Shown here: positions 41,281 to 50,026 of the stretch, in pieces
Numbering within the stretch: position 1 is the first letter of the stretch
Layout of the letters: the number at the start of each line of letters is the position of its first letter
DNA from: Marinoscillum sp.
Lineage (GTDB): Bacteria; Bacteroidota; Bacteroidia; Cytophagales; Cyclobacteriaceae
DNA length: 51,007 nt
NCBI GenBank assembly: GCA_024305105.1
Contig: JAMWZA010000021.1
Location: forward strand, 1-51,007
Reading direction: 5' to 3'
Program-made: the position numbers and the translations under genes
Notes under the pieces: model-generated
Databases searched by the model: none
Seen by the model: the letters and a program-made list of their open reading frames with translations, nothing else
Told to the model about the DNA's origin: nothing

Positions 41281-43431
41281 TTAAAAGAATTTGTATCTCT
41301 TGTCTTCAATTTCAGCAAACTCTTTCACGGCGTTATCCAGTGATTGTGGCACAAACAGTGGTGTAAAGCTCAATGGGAAGTTAGCGATAACCGTTTGTCT
41401 TGATCTGCGTTCGTTCGCTACAGTCGTTTTGTACGAATCATAGTTTTCCTGATCTGCGGTCATGCTCTTTGTCGTAGCTTTTAACACCAATACGCCATTG
41501 GCAATGTCAAATGGAGCTGTTTTCTCACCTTCGTCAAGTGAAAATGCTACACCTACTGCTTCCGGAGCAAAGCCAACATTCGGGAATGAATTGCTACCCA
41601 AGGTAAGATCCGCTGAACCAGTTCTTGCCTCAGATCCATACGCTTCTTTCATAGCATCGGTATCCTCAGCGCTGATTCCTGCCAACTTATCTTTGATGTG
41701 TTTTGCTTTCTTCTCGTTTAGTACGCGGCTTTCCACTTCTGCACGAACCTGGCTTAATTTAGCAGTACCTTTCATTTGTCTGCCAGTCATCACAGCAACC
41801 ACGTAGCTGCTTTCCAATTCAAACACATCAGAAACCTTGTCTACAGAAGCATCATTGTACAACCACAGTGCTACTGCACGTCCATCTGTGATCACTCCTA
41901 CTCTCGAATCATTTTTACCAATGCTGCTCGCATTTCTTACTTGCATTCCGCTCTCTTTTGCAGTAGCTACGAAAGACTCCGTGTCTTCACTGTTAGCAGC
42001 AAGCAGATCTGCTTGTCGGTAAATTTCGTTCATTGTCGCATCGCTTTCGAAAAGTTCTTTTTCTATCACTGCCACCTTATGGGTAGTGTAGGTCTTAGGC
42101 TCATCAATTCGGATAATGTGATACCCAAAAGAAGTCTCTACCGGCTCAGCCAATAGTCCTGTTCCACGATGGGCGAATACTGCATCTTTGAAAGGCTGAA
42201 CGAAATTGCCATTTTCGCCAAACCATCCCAGGTCTCCACCATTGTTGGCGTTTGACTGATCGGAGCTATTAGCTGCCGCTAATTCAGCAAAATCAGCACC
42301 TCTTCTCAGTTGTCTCAAAATATCGTTGGCTTGAGTTCTGGCTGCTGCTTTCGCAGATTCAGAGTTTCCATCCATCTCTATAAGGATGTGTCTCGCTTTA
42401 ACGAAAGCCTCATCACCTTCTGACACAGCTGAAAGTTTTTGAACAGTGTACTTTCCTGCTGCAAGAACAGGCTCAGATACTGTACCTGGTTCCGCCCCAA
42501 CAAGTTCTGTTGGCACTAAGCTTGGATCACCAATCGTACGGAAGTAGTTCGTTCCATCAGAATTTCTTCTGGCGAAGATAGAATCGTTCTCAGCTTCGGC
42601 AAGACCTTTGGCAAGTTCCGCAATTTCTTCTTTTACAAATGCACTGTCATCGGCAGAAGGCTCTATTGGAATAGACACATAACTTAAACTTCTAGACTCT
42701 TCCCGCTGATATTCCTCACTGTGCTCTGACAGGTAAGACTCCATTTCGGATTCAGAAACAGAAAAGAGGCTATCGCTCACACTAAAGAACGGCACGTAAA
42801 AATAGTCAACAGACATGTTGCTACTTTGAGCCAGATACTTCGCCTTGGCTTCTGCGGTAGTTACATAATCAGTCATGCCCATTAAGTTGCTGTACTTATT
42901 TGTCAGTCTGCTTTGGATTAAGCTCTGCTCAAATGACAACCAAGAAGCTCTTTGCTGAGCAGGTGCAGAATTCAATGAACTTAAAAACTGAGTCACATTG
43001 GCTCTTGCAAACTGACCGGTGTTTGGATCAGAGAAGAACTGTTTGATCTGAGGATCAATGTTATTTCCTTGCACCATGTCCACTTGCTCTGCGCTTGTTA
43101 CCTCGATACCAAGCTCAGCGTACTGTGGGTAATATGCCTTGTCTAGAATCAATGCGTTCCACGCCTGATCTCTGATGGTGCGTTGTTCTGCAGCCTGTGG
43201 CTCTCTACCATTGTTGATAGCGAAAACATAAGACAGCTCATCGACTTTGGCCTGAAATTCCTCATAGGAAACATCAGTACCTGCGATTTCTGCAATATTT
43301 CTATCATTTCCACCTAGTAGGGTTGAATTGGATTGGAAAAGATCCGTTAGAATGAATGCAAACATGGAGAATGCGACGAAAGCCACCACGATCTTGCCCA
43401 TTCTCTTCCTTAATGTGTTTATCAGCGCCAT
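41281..43431 (-). CDS. PpiD-like periplasmic peptidyl-prolyl isomerase
   Basis: The 716-residue protein starts with a membrane helix (MGKIVVAFVAFSMFAFILTDLF, about 11-32) that anchors it in the inner membrane, then a SurA-N-like chaperone domain (about 40-250), a parvulin domain (ARHILIEMDGNSESAKAAARTQANDILRQLRRGADFAELAAANSSDQSNANNGGDLGWFGENGNFVQPFKDAVF, about 345-420), and a long C-terminal chaperone part. PpiD-type proteins assist folding of secreted and outer-membrane proteins near the translocon. It lies at the end of the envelope gene group and has its own promoter. Confidence 0.92.
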   Translation of the reverse strand: MALINTLRKRMGKIVVAFVAFSMFAFILTDLFQSNSTLLGGNDRNIAEIAGTDVSYEEFQAKVDELSYVFAINNGREPQAAEQRTIRDQAWNALILDKAYYPQYAELGIEVTSAEQVDMVQGNNIDPQIKQFFSDPNTGQFARANVTQFLSSLNSAPAQQRASWLSFEQSLIQSRLTNKYSNLMGMTDYVTTAEAKAKYLAQSSNMSVDYFYVPFFSVSDSLFSVSESEMESYLSEHSEEYQREESRSLSYVSIPIEPSADDSAFVKEEIAELAKGLAEAENDSIFARRNSDGTNYFRTIGDPSLVPTELVGAEPGTVSEPVLAAGKYTVQKLSAVSEGDEAFVKARHILIEMDGNSESAKAAARTQANDILRQLRRGADFAELAAANSSDQSNANNGGDLGWFGENGNFVQPFKDAVFAHRGTGLLAEPVETSFGYHIIRIDEPKTYTTHKVAVIEKELFESDATMNEIYRQADLLAANSEDTESFVATAKESGMQVRNASSIGKNDSRVGVITDGRAVALWLYNDASVDKVSDVFELESSYVVAVMTGRQMKGTAKLSQVRAEVESRVLNEKKAKHIKDKLAGISAEDTDAMKEAYGSEARTGSADLTLGSNSFPNVGFAPEAVGVAFSLDEGEKTAPFDIANGVLVLKATTKSMTADQENYDSYKTTVANERRSRQTVIANFPLSFTPLFVPQSLDNAVKEFAEIEDKRYKFF

Positions 43432-43463
43432 ATTTTCTTACTGCGTAGTTTTTTTGAAGACGG

Positions 43464-43471
43464 CAAAAATA
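43464..43471 (-). promoter_or_regulatory. -7 element of the ppiD-like gene
   Basis: On the minus strand this reads TATTTTTG, an exact TAnnTTTG, 32 bases ahead of the start codon. Confidence 0.45.
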
Positions 43472-43513
43472 ACCACATGTACACGAATTAAAAAATGATT
43501 CTAAACCTTTGAT

Positions 43514-44800
43514 TTACAAGGCTTCTTCCTTATCCAGAATAGTCAGTTTTACCTTGTCGATGCGATTCTCCTCCATTGTGAAAATAGTGAAGTGAAAAGG
43601 CGGAATAAGAATGGCCTCATTTACTGTAGGAATGTCTTCGTGAAATGCCAAAATCAAGCCCCCTAACGTATCATATTCGCCCACAGGAAGCTCCCAGGAG
43701 TATTTATCGTTGAGGTAATCCACCTCGTGTCGAGCACTCAAAATAAAATTGTGTTCGTCTATCTGCTCTTCTTCCAGGTACTCATCATCATGCTCATCCC
43801 GGATTTCACCAAAGATCTCTTCGATAACATCTTCCATAGTCACAATCCCTGAAGTTCCGCCATATTCATCTACCACGAGGGCGATACTTTTACGTTCTGT
43901 AATGAATTGAATCAGTAATTCATTGGCCAGCATCGTTTCCGGCACAATCAAGATGGGAGTTAAAATGTCCTTGATTTTTTCCGGTTTCTTGAACATCTCT
44001 AGTGAATGACAATAGCCAATCACCTCATCAATAGAGTCCTTATATACCAGAATTTTGGAGTGACCACTCTCAATAAACTCTTCCTTGAGTTCAGCAATTT
44101 CATCATTGACATCTACAGCGATAATTTCCGTTCGCGGAATCATGCATTCCCTAACCCGGATGGTTTTAAACTCAATGGCATTGTTAAATATCTTCGCATC
44201 AATCTCTGCCTCCTCTTCCTGCTCAATGTTCAGTATGTTCTTTTTGATGTAATTGTTCAGGTCGGTCAAACCATAAACCGGTTTGTCTTCAGAATAATCA
44301 AAGCGTAAACCTTTGGTAATCATGAATCGAGAAATCGCGGTAATTAACCAAACGACTGGGTAAAGCAGAAAATAGATGGTCGCCATCGGCAATGCAAACA
44401 CCGTCAGCATGGTATCCGGGTTTAGCATGAATAAACTCTTGGGCAGAAACTCGGCGGTTATCAATACCACGATGGTTGACAATAAGGACTGCAGCACCAA
44501 AATAACCACATCCGTAGATAGCGTTGGGGGAAGTACCTGGTATAAAAGCGGCTCCAACAACTTCGCCATCAAAATACCATACAGTACAATGCTAAGATTA
44601 TTCCCAACCAACATGGTAGCCAGAAAATGAGATTTTTTGGTAACGAATTCTGCGAGTATTTTGCCTGTGAACGTTCCTTTCTTACTCATCACCTCGATAT
44701 GCAGCTTATCAGCCGAAATGAAGGCGATCTCTATTCCTGAAAAGAACGCTGAAAACAATAAACAAACAAGAATGCCGATGTAGAGGGAAGGGTCTTCCAT
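43514..44800 (-). CDS. CBS-domain membrane protein (HlyC/CorC, CNNM-like)
   Basis: The 428-residue protein has four membrane helices in a CNNM domain (about 1-180), two CBS domains (IRVRECMIPRTEIIAVDV and IKDILTPILIVPETMLANELLIQFI, with VDEYGGTSGIVTMEDVIEEIFGEIRDEHD) and a C-terminal HlyC/CorC transporter-associated domain. Members handle magnesium or cobalt or influence membrane function; the gliding protein GldE is of the same architecture, but no other gld gene is near, so I do not use that name. It is the sixth gene of the envelope operon. Confidence 0.9.
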   Translation of the reverse strand: MEDPSLYIGILVCLLFSAFFSGIEIAFISADKLHIEVMSKKGTFTGKILAEFVTKKSHFLATMLVGNNLSIVLYGILMAKLLEPLLYQVLPPTLSTDVVILVLQSLLSTIVVLITAEFLPKSLFMLNPDTMLTVFALPMATIYFLLYPVVWLITAISRFMITKGLRFDYSEDKPVYGLTDLNNYIKKNILNIEQEEEAEIDAKIFNNAIEFKTIRVRECMIPRTEIIAVDVNDEIAELKEEFIESGHSKILVYKDSIDEVIGYCHSLEMFKKPEKIKDILTPILIVPETMLANELLIQFITERKSIALVVDEYGGTSGIVTMEDVIEEIFGEIRDEHDDEYLEEEQIDEHNFILSARHEVDYLNDKYSWELPVGEYDTLGGLILAFHEDIPTVNEAILIPPFHFTIFTMEENRIDKVKLTILDKEEAL

Positions 44801-44815
44801 GAATGACTAAAAATA

Positions 44816-44986
44816 CTATTTATTACGCTCTCTTTGACTTTTTCTATACCAAAATACAAAAAGTAGCCCAAGTGATACCATGAAAATTCCATAAGCAGCC
44901 TCCACACCTAATACCATAACCTCATAGATGCCTATGACCAAAAACGCTGCAGAAAGTGAAAACAAGATGTAGTCCAGAAGTTTCAT
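44816..44986 (-). CDS. 56-residue membrane protein between lptC and the CBS-domain gene
   Basis: From ATG 44986 to TAG 44816 the minus strand codes for 56 residues with two hydrophobic helices (YILFSLSAAFLVIGIYEVMV and AYGIFMVSLGLLFVFWY) and a basic tail (RKSQRERNK). The start overlaps the lptC stop as ATGA and 15 bases separate its stop from the next start. Those couplings make it a real gene despite its size. The sequence resembles no family I know. It probably sits in the inner membrane with LptC and the CBS protein. Confidence 0.65.
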   Translation of the reverse strand: MKLLDYILFSLSAAFLVIGIYEVMVLGVEAAYGIFMVSLGLLFVFWYRKSQRERNK

Positions 44987-45531
44987 AAATCTTCGACGTA
45001 CAGTGTTCCCTGTGGCTTCAGTATTCTATAAGAAGAAAAGTCCTGATCTGCACGGAGTCCTTCACCAGTATGAATTTCATCTTCAGTCTGGATGGTTACA
45101 AAACGTTCGGTAAAAAACTCCTCGTCTGCTGGGCTCCAGAAAAGTTCTTCAGTATTTAATTCGTCGCCAGTTTCTGTATTGATGACTACTACGTTACCCT
45201 CAGATTTATATAGTTGATCATCTGCAGTATAGTAAACAAAGTCAGCTCTAAAGGTAGAGGCGACCGTTCCATCATCATTGAGATATTCCAGATATAGGCC
45301 TTTAGGCCATTCTCGGTCCCCAGACTCTAAATTATTCTGCTTAGGCGCCTTCAATATGACTTTCACCTTGGCCGAATCACTCATTTTTGTATGAATGCTA
45401 TCCATGGTAACCAAAGGTCCTTCGTATAGCTCGTCATTCATGAGTTCTTTACGGTCATCACACGAGACAGCAGCCCATATCACCAAACTGGCAGCAGCCC
45501 AAACAAAAAAACGGTCATGAACCATCGTCAT
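44983..45531 (-). CDS. lptC: LptC-like LPS-export lipoprotein
   Basis: The protein of about 182 residues has a lipoprotein signal ending in WAAVSC and a periplasmic beta-jellyroll, with LKAPKQNNLESGDREWPKGLYLEYLNDDGTVASTFRADFVYYTADDQLYKSEGNVVVINTETGDELNTEELFWSPADEEFFTERFVTIQTEDEIHTGEGL, a clear match to LptC, which bridges the LptB2FG exporter to LptA. The start is most likely ATG 45531 or 45525; the longer frame from 45597 runs into the preceding gene. Both candidate ATGs lie within a strong hairpin (45509-45539). It couples to the small membrane protein by ATGA. Confidence 0.88.
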   Translation of the reverse strand: MTMVHDRFFVWAAASLVIWAAVSCDDRKELMNDELYEGPLVTMDSIHTKMSDSAKVKVILKAPKQNNLESGDREWPKGLYLEYLNDDGTVASTFRADFVYYTADDQLYKSEGNVVVINTETGDELNTEELFWSPADEEFFTERFVTIQTEDEIHTGEGLRADQDFSSYRILKPQGTLYVEDL

Positions 45532-45539
45532 GACCGTTT
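45501..45539 (-). terminator. Terminator-like hairpin across the lptC start
   Basis: On the minus strand AAACGGTCATGA (45539-45528) pairs perfectly with TCATGACCGTTT (45520-45509) around a seven-base loop, followed by a T-run of about seven. It has all the marks of an intrinsic terminator, yet the lptC start codons (45531, 45525) lie within it. Confidence 0.7.
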
Positions 45540-45559
45540 GAATGTATGTTTTAATGCTA

Positions 45560-46867
45560 TTAATTAGCAGGTCTTCTCTCAAGTTTAACTGTTTCATTGA
45601 TCCAGCATCCTACGGTTAGACTTTGACCTTCTTCTAAATTTTCATTGAAAATCTCTTCGATGGATGGAAACTGTGCTTTTGCTGATGCCATTCTTTCCGA
45701 ATCTCCACCCTTTTGGTACATTTCATAAGCGGCTAAGAAAACACCTCTGTCTTTTACACGGCTCTCACCTGCCTGACATTCCTTGTAGCTATTCATGTAA
45801 AGGTCACCAATGAAGACATAAGCCTCACGATTCGATGGGTCGAATGCCAGCGCTCTTCTGGCTGATGAACGAGCCACTGATTTACCAGATGTTGATTGTA
45901 TTCTTGCCAAACTTAAGTAAATCTCAGACTTTTTAGAATTATCATCCGTCAGATCAATTGCTTGTTCAAAGTATTTTTGAGCTTTTTCTGTATCTCCATC
46001 TGCAGCCGCTTTTTGTGCAATGAATTTAGCGATACCATAGTCTGGCGCTTCAACGATGACCAACTCAGCCACTTCCATAGCTAAAGGATCACTGGTGCAT
46101 TTTTGCTGAATCATCAGTGCAAAAATTTTCTTGGCCAATTTAGGATCTTTGGTGTCTCTAAACTTTGGCCCGAGTTTCTCAACAATGAAGGCACAATCCA
46201 CATCTACCGTTGCGGTAAGCAGTTTGTCCACATATTCAGAAATCTTGTCCAATCGATCCGCATTACCACCCGTAGCTTTTTGCTCAATGATGATATCGGT
46301 GATGACCGTATACTTTTCAAAAACCTCTTCATCAGTGATGGCGCCACCAGTCAGTTTGTATCGTCTGATCACATCCATGAAAGCGGTCAGGTTATTTGAG
46401 AAAACGTCTGCTCCATTTAACTCAAATGTTCTGTTAAACAAATCATACAGCTCTTTGTACTTAGGCTTATCATCCTTGTAGTATTTGTAAGCCGTATAGG
46501 CTTTTCTGTTTAGAACCTCTGGCTCGTTGTTGAAATATTTGATTCGTAGATCATACATTTCCAATGCCTTAGCCTGATAATCCAGGGTTTGCTGCTTGTC
46601 ATCAGTTGACTCAGCTAGACCCTCATAAATCTTTGCTCCATTGATGTAAATGGATGCATTCAAATCAGGAGTATTCTTTAGCAACCAAGTATGTGGCCCA
46701 ATTGCTGCCTTCCAGTTTTCTGCTTTGACAAAATCCGCATAAAGTGCGTTTTTCTCCTTAGCCTTATCTACAGAGTCTCCCCAGTTCCAACCAGGCTGTG
46801 CAGTCACTGCTGCAGCAGCTGAGATCATCAACACAAGACTTAAAAGATGCTTAGTTATTGAATTCAT
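45560..46867 (-). CDS. Periplasmic TPR protein
   Basis: The 435-residue protein has a signal peptide (residues 1-23, cut after VTAQ), an N-terminal helical region and TPR-like repeats (GDTEKAQKYFEQAIDLTDDNSKKSEIYLSLARIQSTSGKSVARSSARRALAFDPSNREAYVFIGDLYM) in the second half. TPR proteins serve as scaffolds. It lies between the outer-membrane protein gene and lptC, 11 bases from the former and in the same operon, which suggests a role in outer-membrane assembly or LPS transport. No specific function is known to me. Confidence 0.8.
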   Translation of the reverse strand: MNSITKHLLSLVLMISAAAAVTAQPGWNWGDSVDKAKEKNALYADFVKAENWKAAIGPHTWLLKNTPDLNASIYINGAKIYEGLAESTDDKQQTLDYQAKALEMYDLRIKYFNNEPEVLNRKAYTAYKYYKDDKPKYKELYDLFNRTFELNGADVFSNNLTAFMDVIRRYKLTGGAITDEEVFEKYTVITDIIIEQKATGGNADRLDKISEYVDKLLTATVDVDCAFIVEKLGPKFRDTKDPKLAKKIFALMIQQKCTSDPLAMEVAELVIVEAPDYGIAKFIAQKAAADGDTEKAQKYFEQAIDLTDDNSKKSEIYLSLARIQSTSGKSVARSSARRALAFDPSNREAYVFIGDLYMNSYKECQAGESRVKDRGVFLAAYEMYQKGGDSERMASAKAQFPSIEEIFNENLEEGQSLTVGCWINETVKLERRPAN

Positions 46868-46878
46868 AAGCTTGCTTT

Positions 46879-48132
46879 TTAATCGTATCTTCTTTTAATA
46901 AACCACCTGTCATTAATCGTTGCACCGATAACAACCTGGAAGTAATTCTCCCTGATTAAGTTATTATTTGTCGTGCCTCTAAACCCATATTTGAAAGCAG
47001 CATCCAAACTGGAGAAACCACTTACAGGAAAAGAAGCACCAAAATTAATACCAAAATCATTAATTTCAGTATTATTCTCCAGATAAGGTAGTTGCTTTAG
47101 GTTCATTCCTAGCCTATAAGTCACCCGTTTGAGGTAACTGTTTACACTTTGGTAATCTGGTGTAAATTCTGCCCCACCTGCCAAATCCAGTGTATTTCTT
47201 ACCTCTGTTCCTTCTGCATTATTGGTTCCTGACCAATTCCTGTAAGAAATATCTACTCCCGCTCGGAATTTGTTCAACTTTTCAAAAGAAATTCCCGTGC
47301 CGTAATAGGTAGGAAGGGTAAAACTGGTAGTAGCTCCTTCTTCTAAAAACTGCTGTTGAATAACAGCCCCTGTAAAACTCAACCTTCTAAAGCTGATGTC
47401 CTGCGTTCCGTCTATTCCTCGTGATAGTCCGTGAACAGCTCCTATCGTTGCAATGTTTCCCTCACCAAACTTAAACTGGTAGGATAGTCCAAGAGAAAGA
47501 TTGACATCAGAATAACGAGCAGTTTCGTAATAAGAAATAATGTAGTTGGAACTGAAATTTGGTCCTGCCATTTGGATTTTTGCATCACTGTTTACAGACC
47601 CAAAGATGTAAACAGCCTTTACACCTACAGTTAAGCGATCAAACAAGCGAATACCATTTGCCCAAACAACTTGAGTCAACCCGCCATCACCCTGATTCTG
47701 AACAACTCGGTCAACTTGATCTATACTATCCCGCGCAAACGTATTGTATTTAACTACTGTGAGTGGAAGTATGGCAAGTGAAGTGGTCCAGCGATTGTTT
47801 ACTACTGGGAAACTCATAGCCATATATCGAAGGCTGATAGATTGACTCTTGGAAGAAGTCTCCTCAGTGGAATAATTTCTAAAGTCTGTTTGAAGTCCTA
47901 CCTGAAACGAACTGAAGTTGTTATAAAAAAGTAATGCTGGATTCTGAAGGTTAATGTGCCACGGCGTAGGTGTGCCAATCCCAACCTGCCCCATTGCATA
48001 ATTGTGTGGTAAACCTTGGTATAAGAATTCTCCCAAACCATGATTGGAGTATGGAGAACTGATGGACTGAGCGCTTAAAACTCCAGATAATGAAAGAGTT
48101 AGTCCCAGAATGCCAAGTTTGATGATCTTCAT
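46879..48132 (-). CDS. Outer-membrane beta-barrel protein
   Basis: The 417-residue protein has a signal peptide (residues 1-21, cut after LSAQ), then a section typical of Bacteroidota barrel proteins (SSPYSNHGLGEFLYQGLPHNYAMGQVGIGTPTPWHINLQNPALLFYNNFSSFQVGL), with alternating strands throughout (SISLRYMAMSFPVV, LTVGVKAVYIFG, NLSLGLSYQFKFG). It resembles FadL/TodX-like transporter barrels in arrangement but I would not assign a substrate. The start overlaps the coaX stop as ATGA. Confidence 0.8.
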   Translation of the reverse strand: MKIIKLGILGLTLSLSGVLSAQSISSPYSNHGLGEFLYQGLPHNYAMGQVGIGTPTPWHINLQNPALLFYNNFSSFQVGLQTDFRNYSTEETSSKSQSISLRYMAMSFPVVNNRWTTSLAILPLTVVKYNTFARDSIDQVDRVVQNQGDGGLTQVVWANGIRLFDRLTVGVKAVYIFGSVNSDAKIQMAGPNFSSNYIISYYETARYSDVNLSLGLSYQFKFGEGNIATIGAVHGLSRGIDGTQDISFRRLSFTGAVIQQQFLEEGATTSFTLPTYYGTGISFEKLNKFRAGVDISYRNWSGTNNAEGTEVRNTLDLAGGAEFTPDYQSVNSYLKRVTYRLGMNLKQLPYLENNTEINDFGINFGASFPVSGFSSLDAAFKYGFRGTTNNNLIRENYFQVVIGATINDRWFIKRRYD

Positions 48133-48848
48133 TGATTTTTTATCAAAATTCTATTTAAGCCGGTCAGCACCAAATCAAAGTCCGCAAAGATGGGTGCTTT
48201 TAATTTGGATTCAAAGTAGTTCGTGTCTCCGCCGGTCATCATAACGACCAAATCCCCATATTCTTTCAGAAAATGATCAATAAAACCATTCATCTCATGA
48301 ACGATAGCAGATAATGAGCCCGCTAACAAACATTCTCTGGTAGACTTGCCCAAATTTTTTAACATTATTTGTGACATTTCTTCCGAGATATCAGGAAGTT
48401 GCCTGGTGAACTGGCTCATGGCCTTTGTTCTCATTTTCAATCCCGGCGCTATTGCCCCACCCTGATAGACACCAGTATTATCAATAAAGTCATATGTAAT
48501 GCAGGTGCCACAGTCAATTACCAACACATTCTGATCAGGGTGATGAATAGCTGCACCAACAGCTGCAGCTATCCGATCGACACCCAGCGTCTCGGGAGTG
48601 TCATAATTTAAGGAAATAGGTAAAGGTGTCATGTGAGATAAATACAATGCCTGTTCTCCATTAAATATAGATCGAACGTTCGCATTATTCCCCTGCACAG
48701 AACCGAAGATCCATTGATGATTACTTGCACCATAATGGTTGATGAGGTCCTCTGGACGATCACAACTGAAAGAAGATTTTTTTTCCAATCCCTCAAAAAG
48801 GGCGGATTTAATTCGGGAATTTCCAATATCTACGGCTACATTCGACAT
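48129..48848 (-). CDS. coaX: Type III pantothenate kinase
   Basis: CoaX phosphorylates pantothenate, the first step to coenzyme A. From ATG 48848 the protein has 239 residues: VDIGNSRIKSALFEG at the N-terminus (phosphate loop), DTPETLGVDRIAAAVGA, VLVIDCGTCITYDFID, GGAIAPGLKMRTKAM and VMMTGGDTNYF. The track beyond 48848 would extend into the divergent anmK start. The first gene of the envelope operon; a -7 element lies upstream at 48882-48889. Confidence 0.95.
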   Translation of the reverse strand: MSNVAVDIGNSRIKSALFEGLEKKSSFSCDRPEDLINHYGASNHQWIFGSVQGNNANVRSIFNGEQALYLSHMTPLPISLNYDTPETLGVDRIAAAVGAAIHHPDQNVLVIDCGTCITYDFIDNTGVYQGGAIAPGLKMRTKAMSQFTRQLPDISEEMSQIMLKNLGKSTRECLLAGSLSAIVHEMNGFIDHFLKEYGDLVVMMTGGDTNYFESKLKAPIFADFDLVLTGLNRILIKNQ

Positions 48849-48881
48849 AATCCTTTTAGCAACGGATGTTTGATGCAATGA

Positions 48882-48889
48882 CAAAAGTA
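48882..48889 (-). promoter_or_regulatory. -7 element of the coaX operon
   Basis: On the minus strand this reads TACTTTTG, an exact TAnnTTTG, 33 bases ahead of the coaX start. Because the divergent anmK start is at 48898, its -33 region would fall inside anmK. Confidence 0.45.
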
Positions 48890-48897
48890 AGGATAGC

Positions 48898-49965
48898 ATG
48901 AGTCAATACCATGTTATAGGGGTGATGTCAGGTTCTTCTCTGGATGGACTAGACGTATGTTGGTGTGAATTTGAGGATGTGAAGAGCAATTGGTCTCACA
49001 AAGTCCTTCATTCCAGTACCATCACCCTTCCTGACACTCTCAAAAAAGAACTTGCAAATTCCGACAAACTACAGCCAAAAGAGCTATCACATCTGGATCT
49101 AAAATATGGTAAGTGGATTGGGCGGGAGTTAAATCAATTCATTTGTTCTTCTGGTCACAAGCCAGATTTGATTGGAATCCATGGTCACACAGTCTTTCAT
49201 GAACCCAAAACAAAAGGAATCTCCCTGCAAATAGGCAGTGGTAAGGTAATTCGCGATATCAGCGGAGTAGAAGTGGTCGACAATTTCCGAATGAAGGACA
49301 TAGCACTCGGCGGACAAGGTGCTCCTCTGGTGCCTGTGGGAGAGCATTTCCTATATCCAGAGTATGACACTTTTTTGAACCTGGGCGGAATATGCAACAT
49401 ATCCATTCATACACAAAACAACATTCAAGCATGGGATATCGCTCCTTGTAATCAGGTCTTAAACCACTTTGCACAGCTCAAGAGCTTGCCATATGACCAT
49501 GGCGGTCAACTAGCCAAATCAGGTAACGTTGATGCCAATTGGTTAAAAGCGCTCCATTCACTGGATTACTTCAAGCTTCATCCTCCGAAATCACTGAGCA
49601 ATCAATGGACAAAAAAAGTCCTAGAAGGCAGTCCAGCGAAAGTGGAAAATGCATTGTGTACTTACACCCAATTCTTAGCAGAAGTGATTTCCGAGCCAGT
49701 AATAGCTGCAGAAAGCACATCAAAAAGCATGCTCATTAGCGGTGGTGGAGCATTTAACAACACGCTGATCGAAGCTTTGGCAAAAGAGCTGAATACTCAA
49801 GTGTCCTTAACCATTCCAGATGAGCAGGTAGTGGCCTTCAAAGAGGCCATCATCTTTGCTTTTTTAGGGTTATTAAGAAAACTTAATATACCCAATGTAT
49901 ATGCGTCAGTGACTGGAGCACAACGAGATAGTGTCTCCGGTGATCTTCATACCTTGGATAACTGA
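48898..49965 (+). CDS. anmK: Anhydro-N-acetylmuramic acid kinase
   Basis: AnmK recycles cell-wall fragments by cleaving and phosphorylating 1,6-anhydroMurNAc to MurNAc-6-phosphate. The 355-residue protein has GVMSGSSLDGLDV (residues 7-19) for phosphate binding, GIHGHTVFHEP, VDNFRMKDIALGGQGAPLVPVGE, FLNLGGICNIS, and LISGGGAFN and EAIIFAFLG at the C-terminus. It is divergent from coaX, 49 bases apart. Confidence 0.95.
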   Translation: MSQYHVIGVMSGSSLDGLDVCWCEFEDVKSNWSHKVLHSSTITLPDTLKKELANSDKLQPKELSHLDLKYGKWIGRELNQFICSSGHKPDLIGIHGHTVFHEPKTKGISLQIGSGKVIRDISGVEVVDNFRMKDIALGGQGAPLVPVGEHFLYPEYDTFLNLGGICNISIHTQNNIQAWDIAPCNQVLNHFAQLKSLPYDHGGQLAKSGNVDANWLKALHSLDYFKLHPPKSLSNQWTKKVLEGSPAKVENALCTYTQFLAEVISEPVIAAESTSKSMLISGGGAFNNTLIEALAKELNTQVSLTIPDEQVVAFKEAIIFAFLGLLRKLNIPNVYASVTGAQRDSVSGDLHTLDN

Positions 49966-49985
49966 GGAGAAGACCTTTATTTGAT

Positions 49986-49993
49986 TAAATTTG
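49986..49993 (+). promoter_or_regulatory. -7 element of the dehydrogenase gene
   Basis: TAAATTTG is an exact TAnnTTTG, 33 bases ahead of the ATG at 50027. No TTTG is seen 19 bases upstream. Confidence 0.45.
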
Positions 49994-50026
49994 CGGGCGA
50001 TTCATGTATAAACATCAATTCCCCGA

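Noticed and set aside
43514-44800. Naming the CBS-domain protein GldE
   Set aside because: The architecture fits, but GldE is usually beside gldD, and no gliding gene is near; the general family name is safer.
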